In this document: piece by piece, positions 59,952-64,000 of the stretch
Numbering within the stretch: position 1 is the first letter of the stretch
Layout of the letters: each line of letters begins with the position of its first letter
Source of the DNA: Clostridia bacterium
GTDB taxonomy: Bacteria > Bacillota > Clostridia > Oscillospirales > CAG-382
Reading direction: 5' to 3'
NCBI GenBank assembly: GCA_017399965.1
Contig: JAFQAP010000016.1
Location: 117,489 to 181,488, forward strand
Length of the DNA stretch: 64,000 bases
The notes under the pieces: generated by a model
Seen by the model: the letters and a program-made list of their open reading frames with translations, nothing else
What the model was told of the DNA's origin: nothing
Database searches by the model: none
Position numbers and translations under genes: made by a program

Positions 59952-61019
59952 ATGGAATTGAATATTGGAACAAATATAAAACGTTTGCGTATCGCAAAAG
60001 GTCTTACCCAAGAACAGCTTGCAGACCTATTATGTGTTTCTCACGCGGCTGTTAGCAAATGGGAGCTTAAGGTGACCTATCCCGACATTACTATGCTTTT
60101 TCCACTTGCGCATATATTCAATGTAAGCATCGACCATCTTATTGGTTATGATGAAGAAAAAGCAAATGCCGAGATCGACGAAATAGTAAACGAATATCAT
60201 AAGCTCGGCGTTATCGGAGATTTCGACAAACAGCGTGAGCTTATAAGAGCCGCAGGAATTAAATATCCCTATGATTACCGAATTATGGTAAGGCGAATGT
60301 GGATTGTTGCCGGCGGAAGGGCGGGAAATGATGTAAAGCGCTTGCAAGAAAATAAGGATGAGCTAAACGAGATTAGTGATTGTATTTTATCGGGCTGCAC
60401 TCAGGATTCCATACGTGCAGATGCTGTGGATATGAAAGCAAAGTTATTGCATGCGAACGGAAAAACGGATGAAGCAATTGCGCTTTTATCAACACTTTCC
60501 TCTTGGCATTCGAAAATAATGATCGAGCAGTTGTTTGAAAAAGACACAGAAGAATTCCGTTTTTGGAACAAGCGAAATTGCTACGGTATGCTCGATGTGG
60601 CGGCAATAAAGCTTGCACGGACGATCCGTTTTGACAACACGCTGACAGTTAAAGAAAAAATCGCCCGTATCGAACCTATGGGCGAAACCTTTTATGAAAT
60701 GAGCAAAAGGAAGGATATGGGCGCTTTCTGTATTTGCGAAAAGGCAGTATACGCAATACTTGCCGGTATGCTTACTGCAGAAAATGCTTCGATAGACGAA
60801 ATTATAAGGATAAGAAACAAAGAGTTTTGCGCTATGAAACGGATTATGAATTTGGCGCAGACGGACGAAGTGTTACAAGCGGTCATTGAAAGCACCTATA
60901 AGACGCAAGATATTATTGCTTTTGAATCACACCGATTACTGAGCTCCCCGCATCCGCAGTTTACTGCCTTAAGGGAGTTCCCCGAATACGTTGATATGTT
61001 AAACAAGTGGGCAGAATAA
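59952..61019 (+). CDS. XRE-family regulator with helical-repeat domain (2)
   Basis: 355 residues. HTH at 6-60 with QEQLADLLCVSHAAVSKWE, nearly the same as in the divergent neighbour, followed by about 290 residues of helix pairs. Homology to regulator 1 is clear only in the HTH; the helical parts differ. GAGGTG is 6 bases before the ATG. The two may control each other. Confidence 0.78.
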   Translation: MELNIGTNIKRLRIAKGLTQEQLADLLCVSHAAVSKWELKVTYPDITMLFPLAHIFNVSIDHLIGYDEEKANAEIDEIVNEYHKLGVIGDFDKQRELIRAAGIKYPYDYRIMVRRMWIVAGGRAGNDVKRLQENKDELNEISDCILSGCTQDSIRADAVDMKAKLLHANGKTDEAIALLSTLSSWHSKIMIEQLFEKDTEEFRFWNKRNCYGMLDVAAIKLARTIRFDNTLTVKEKIARIEPMGETFYEMSKRKDMGAFCICEKAVYAILAGMLTAENASIDEIIRIRNKEFCAMKRIMNLAQTDEVLQAVIESTYKTQDIIAFESHRLLSSPHPQFTALREFPEYVDMLNKWAE

Positions 61020-61034
61020 CATAACTAAGCAAAA

Positions 61035-61060
61035 ACGGCGCTATAAAAAGCGCCGTAATT
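61035..61060. terminator. Bidirectional terminator
   Basis: ACGGCGCT/AGCGCCGT, 8-bp stem with ATAAAA loop, A/T on both sides, between the second XRE gene and bcp. Confidence 0.8.
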
Positions 61061-61519
61061 TTATTTAACGAGATATTCGAGTATTTCCATAGCGTTTGTG
61101 TCCGGTTTAACTTTGGGCATGATCTTTTCGATATTGCCGTTTTCATCTATAATAAACGTGGTGCGTACTACGCCCATGCCCACTTTACCGCACATTTTCT
61201 TTTCCTGCCATACGTCGTAGGCTTTTATTGCCACGAGCTCCGGATCGGAAAGCAAAACAAAGGGAAGCGAATATTTTTCCGCAAACTTTTTGTGGGAAGA
61301 AACGCTATCCTTGCTGATACCGATAACTGCGATATTATTTGTTTTAAAGTCTTCGTATGCACTTGCAAAAGCGCAGGCCTGCCTTGTGCAACCGGGCGTA
61401 TTATCCTTGGGGTAAAAGTACAAAACTATCTTTTTACCGAGAAAATCTGATAAAGAAACGTTATTTCCTTCTTTATCAATCAGTGTAAAGTCCGGTGCTT
61501 TTGTACCAATGGTTAACAT
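61061..61519 (-). CDS. bcp: Thioredoxin-dependent peroxiredoxin (Bcp type)
   Basis: 152 residues. Peroxidatic Cys44 in TPGCTRQAC with resolving Cys49 five residues later, the standard Bcp/PrxQ arrangement. It removes hydrogen peroxide and organic peroxides. Lone gene; a hint of oxygen protection in an anaerobe. Confidence 0.93.
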   Translation of the reverse strand: MLTIGTKAPDFTLIDKEGNNVSLSDFLGKKIVLYFYPKDNTPGCTRQACAFASAYEDFKTNNIAVIGISKDSVSSHKKFAEKYSLPFVLLSDPELVAIKAYDVWQEKKMCGKVGMGVVRTTFIIDENGNIEKIMPKVKPDTNAMEILEYLVK

Positions 61520-61595
61520 ATAAATTCTCCTTTGATTCTTGACTTAAATATATAATTTTGGTAAAATTATAAAAACAAATAAACGAGGTGCACCT

Positions 61596-62468
61596 ATGCT
61601 TATATCTACCGAGATTGCTTCTATTGCCAATGTTGTGGGCGAAGAAAAGGCTTTAGAGCTTGTGGGAAAAGCAGGCTTTGACGCTTGGGATTTTTCTATG
61701 TTTAAAATGGGCGTTTATGATTGGGAAAATAAATGTATAAAAAACGTTGACCACCCATTAAGCAGCAATGAATATCTTGCTTTTGCGAGAAAATTGAAGC
61801 GTATCGGCGAAGATTACGGCATCCGCTGTAATCAATCCCACGCACCTTTTCCCGTATACTGCAAAGAGATACGGGACAGATGTAAAAGAGCCATAGAATG
61901 CACTGCAGAGGCGGGAGGAAGCATTTGTGTTATTCACCCCGATAACTACCGCTCTCCCGAGGAAAACGCACAAATGTATTTCGAATTGCTCCCGTTTGCA
62001 AAGGAATACGGGGTTAAGATCGCAACAGAAAATATGTGGAATTGGTCGGATGAAAAGAATTGCGCGGATCACGCAGCCTGCTCATCTGCAGAAAGCTTTC
62101 TTGCTCATCTTAATGCGGTAAATGACGAATATTTCGTTGCTTGTCTGGATATCGGTCACGCGGAGATGATGGGTAAAGATACATCTGCTTCTCAAATGAT
62201 AGAAGCGTTGGGAAATCATCTGCAGGCGCTCCATATTCACGATAATGACAAAAAGTATGATTCACACAATATACCTTTTTCTATGCAGATAGATTTCGGT
62301 GCGGTTGCCGCTTCTCTCAAAAAAACAGGATACAACGGTTACCTCACTCTTGAAGCGGACAGATACGTTGCAAATTGCGGCGCAAAAACCGCAGACGAGG
62401 TTTATAAATGTGTTTGCGAGCTTGCGGAATCCGCAAGACGGTTGGATGAATTGATACGTAAAGCTTAA
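61596..62468 (+). CDS. Sugar phosphate isomerase/epimerase (xylose-isomerase-like TIM barrel)
   Basis: 290 residues. CVIHPDNYRS, IATENMWNWSD, CLDIGHAEMMG and LHIHDNDKK carry the His/Glu/Asp metal residues of the AP-endonuclease-2 fold. Likely a sugar epimerase or dehydratase; substrate unknown. GAGGTG is 6 bases before the ATG. Confidence 0.85.
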   Translation: MLISTEIASIANVVGEEKALELVGKAGFDAWDFSMFKMGVYDWENKCIKNVDHPLSSNEYLAFARKLKRIGEDYGIRCNQSHAPFPVYCKEIRDRCKRAIECTAEAGGSICVIHPDNYRSPEENAQMYFELLPFAKEYGVKIATENMWNWSDEKNCADHAACSSAESFLAHLNAVNDEYFVACLDIGHAEMMGKDTSASQMIEALGNHLQALHIHDNDKKYDSHNIPFSMQIDFGAVAASLKKTGYNGYLTLEADRYVANCGAKTADEVYKCVCELAESARRLDELIRKA

Positions 62469-62481
62469 AGACTTTTTCGGT

Positions 62482-63165
62482 TTACAGATTTAAGGAAATC
62501 CTTTTATTTACAAACACTTCATCGGGAGTAACTATGCAATCAACAGCTATCACATTTACTCCGTTTGAAATTGCATCTTTAAGTGCATCGCCGAATTCGG
62601 GATGAGTATCATAGTTTGGAGATACGCTTTTTGCACCGTGAAACTGCGCTACAAAGACCAGGTATGCTTTATAACCATGTTTTACGCATTCCTTCAGTTC
62701 GTTGATATGCTTTATTCCCCGCTCCGTAGGCGCATCGGGAAAACGGCAATGCCCGTTTTCTTCCAGAGTAACGCCTTTTACTTCGATAAAAGCTACGTTT
62801 GCTTTATCGTTAACACAAAGATCGAACCTTGAATTTCCGTAGGTTACTTCCCTGCTATACACAGCATTTTCGGAAAAAATTCCGCTTTTGGGCAGCCATT
62901 CCGCAACAAGATCGTTTGGAAGCTGGGAATCCATATTGATGAGAAGCGTTCCTTGCTTATATACGGCGATAAGATCGTATTTGGTTTTTCTGTTTGGATT
63001 ATCGGAAACAGATAAGACCACACGGCTTCCGGGAACAAGAAGCTCTTTACACCGTCCCGTGTTTTTTATATGAACGGTATGCGGAATACCGTTTACAGAT
63101 ACGGTTCCCACAAATCTGTTTGACCTTTCCAAAAAGGTTCCGAAGGTAATATTTTTATATTTCAT
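62482..63165 (-). CDS. sfsA: DNA/RNA nuclease SfsA
   Basis: 227 residues. The N-terminal OB-like part and the nuclease-like C-domain with FIEVKGVTLEENGHCRFPDAP are typical of SfsA, where Glu and Lys of IEVKG are in the PD-(D/E)xK site. HIKNTGRCKELLVPG is another family block. Function in this group is not well known. Confidence 0.93.
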   Translation of the reverse strand: MKYKNITFGTFLERSNRFVGTVSVNGIPHTVHIKNTGRCKELLVPGSRVVLSVSDNPNRKTKYDLIAVYKQGTLLINMDSQLPNDLVAEWLPKSGIFSENAVYSREVTYGNSRFDLCVNDKANVAFIEVKGVTLEENGHCRFPDAPTERGIKHINELKECVKHGYKAYLVFVAQFHGAKSVSPNYDTHPEFGDALKDAISNGVNVIAVDCIVTPDEVFVNKRISLNL

Positions 63166-63197
63166 ATAAATCCCTATAATACATTTACGGAGTTAAA

Positions 63198-63707
63198 ATG
63201 AATATCAGAAAAGCTAAAATAAGCGATATTGACACAATAAAAGAAATATTCGATAATGCCCGCGCATATATGCGAAAAAACGGAAATACAAAGCAGTGGG
63301 CAGACGGATATCCGTTTGAAAGTACGATAATTAACGATATAAACGCGGGAGTATGTATGCTTTGCGAGGAAGAAGGCGAAATCGTCGGTGCCTTTTCTCT
63401 CCTTGACGGACCCGATAAGACATATTCCTATATAAAAGGAAACGGTTGGCTTAACGACGAAGATTACGGTGTGATACATCGTATTGCTGTTAACAGCAAC
63501 CGACGCGGTGTCGCTTCCCAATGCATAAAATACGGCGAAAACCTATACAAAAACCTGCGTATCGACACTCACGAGGATAATATCCCTATGAGAAGCTTTT
63601 TGCGCAAGCACGGATTTTCCGAATGCGGAATTATCTATCTCGAAAACGGAGAAGAGCGTATTGCCTACCACAAGGTAATATCGGGCGAAACGGAGAATAT
63701 TGAATGA
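63198..63707 (+). CDS. GNAT family N-acetyltransferase
   Basis: 169 residues. IHRIAVNSNRRGVASQCIKYGE is the acetyl-CoA block, with a long N-terminus starting MNIRKAKISDIDTI. The C-terminal 14 residues overlap the end of radC on the other strand by 43 bases. Substrate unknown. Confidence 0.85.
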   Translation: MNIRKAKISDIDTIKEIFDNARAYMRKNGNTKQWADGYPFESTIINDINAGVCMLCEEEGEIVGAFSLLDGPDKTYSYIKGNGWLNDEDYGVIHRIAVNSNRRGVASQCIKYGENLYKNLRIDTHEDNIPMRSFLRKHGFSECGIIYLENGEERIAYHKVISGETENIE

Positions 63708-64000
63708 TATCCGCTTTTGGATACCACGATATGATCTTTTAACACGATTCCGTTTACAAACGCTATTTTGTATAACCGTTTTGTGGCAACGATATCCGAT
63801 TCGGAGGGGACGGATGAGCCCGAGGGATGATTATGATACAGCACTATGCTTTTACAGTTTATTGAGAAGGCGTAGGCTATAAGTTCTTCAATATTTGCAT
63901 CAACGTTATTTTGAGTTCCGCCGCTAAGCTCTATCAGAGCAATCAAGTTATTTTCATTATCCAAGTATGCGGCGCAGATCACTTCATACGAAAGAGAGTC
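63665..64000 (-). CDS. radC: RadC-like JAB/MPN protein, C-terminal part (cut by window edge)
   Basis: 112 visible codons, open through the right edge. HNHPSGSSVPSESDIVAT is the JAB metalloprotease motif (H-x-H-P-S-G-x8-S-x2-D) of the RadC/DUF2466 family, followed by IVLKDHIVVSKSGYHS. Function of RadC remains unclear in bacteria. It converges on the GNAT gene. Confidence 0.92.
   Translation of the reverse strand, partial: DSLSYEVICAAYLDNENNLIALIELSGGTQNNVDANIEELIAYAFSINCKSIVLYHNHPSGSSVPSESDIVATKRLYKIAFVNGIVLKDHIVVSKSGYHSIFSVSPDITLW

Overview
The window is 64 kb of a low-to-medium GC Firmicute chromosome, almost certainly a spore-forming anaerobe of the class Clostridia (gut Oscillospirales or Christensenellales-like; a family cannot be fixed from sequence reading alone). 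Supporting signs are SpoIVA, a YlmC/YmxH PRC-barrel protein and a CwlD-like amidase, strong AGGAGG ribosome sites with several TTG/GTG starts, sigma-A promoters of TTGACA-N17-TATAAT type, an encoded CCA on every tRNA, and anaerobic energy genes (an NfnAB-type transhydrogenase and a sodium-pumping oxaloacetate decarboxylase). Gene density is high. I see no prophage, insertion sequence or CRISPR array.

Layout. 1-7.5 kb: end of an M24 peptidase, purN, a VOC protein, then a minus-strand block with GTP-type PEP carboxykinase, rsmA, a QueG-like Fe-S protein, the rpsF-ssb-rpsR operon and prs. 7.7-13.8 kb: a plus-strand run recA-recX-rimO-pgsA-cysS-mrnC-lexA, with a LexA-box-like site between the recA promoter and its ribosome site. 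13.9-17.9 kb: tRNA-Lys, a small membrane protein, tRNA-Arg, a decayed four-helix-bundle gene, cytidine deaminase, a DUF4091 protein and an orphan degenerate kinase-like protein. 18-24.5 kb: MsmX/UgpC ATPase, RsuA-type pseudouridine synthase, DUF4830 protein, ABC-F protein, membrane proteins and hpt. 24.6-29.2 kb: oxaloacetate decarboxylase operon (gamma, biotin carrier, beta, alpha) followed by an ArsP_2-type metal permease. 29.3-35.6 kb: DUF6873 protein, radA, amidase, nnrD, a lipoprotein and alr. 35.6-43.9 kb: a 41-bp tandem hairpin repeat, a zincin-like protein, D,D-carboxypeptidase, pfkA, spoIVA, ylmC-like, GNAT, nfnB-nfnA and a flavodoxin-like reductase. 44-54.3 kb: tRNA-Pro, RluA and CYTH proteins, a YesL-like protein with a XerD-like recombinase carrying a substituted catalytic Arg, an AEC transporter, nitroreductase, CBM9-like protein, a canonical XerC-like recombinase, acyl-ACP thioesterase, smpB and tmRNA. 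54.3-64 kb: a symmetrical multi-hairpin element, a secreted protein behind an apparent attenuator, PlsC-like acyltransferase, lipoprotein, two divergent XRE-helical-repeat regulators, Bcp peroxiredoxin, TIM-barrel protein, sfsA, GNAT and partial radC.

How genes work together. PEP carboxykinase makes or uses oxaloacetate, the Oad complex decarboxylates oxaloacetate while exporting sodium, and NfnAB balances NADH, NADPH and ferredoxin. This suggests a fermenter that saves energy at the PEP/oxaloacetate/pyruvate node. recA, recX and lexA give a compact DNA-damage set, smpB and ssrA give ribosome rescue, and alr with the D,D-carboxypeptidase and amidase serve the cell wall and spore cortex.

The most unusual items are non-coding: a 165-bp palindromic array of seven hairpins separated by TGATAT/ATATCA spacers just after tmRNA; a consensus promoter followed by a terminator with a possible antiterminator ahead of a secreted-protein gene; a ribosome-site-sequestering inverted repeat between the ABC-F and DUF4830 genes; and an identical 18-mer upstream of two unrelated promoters.
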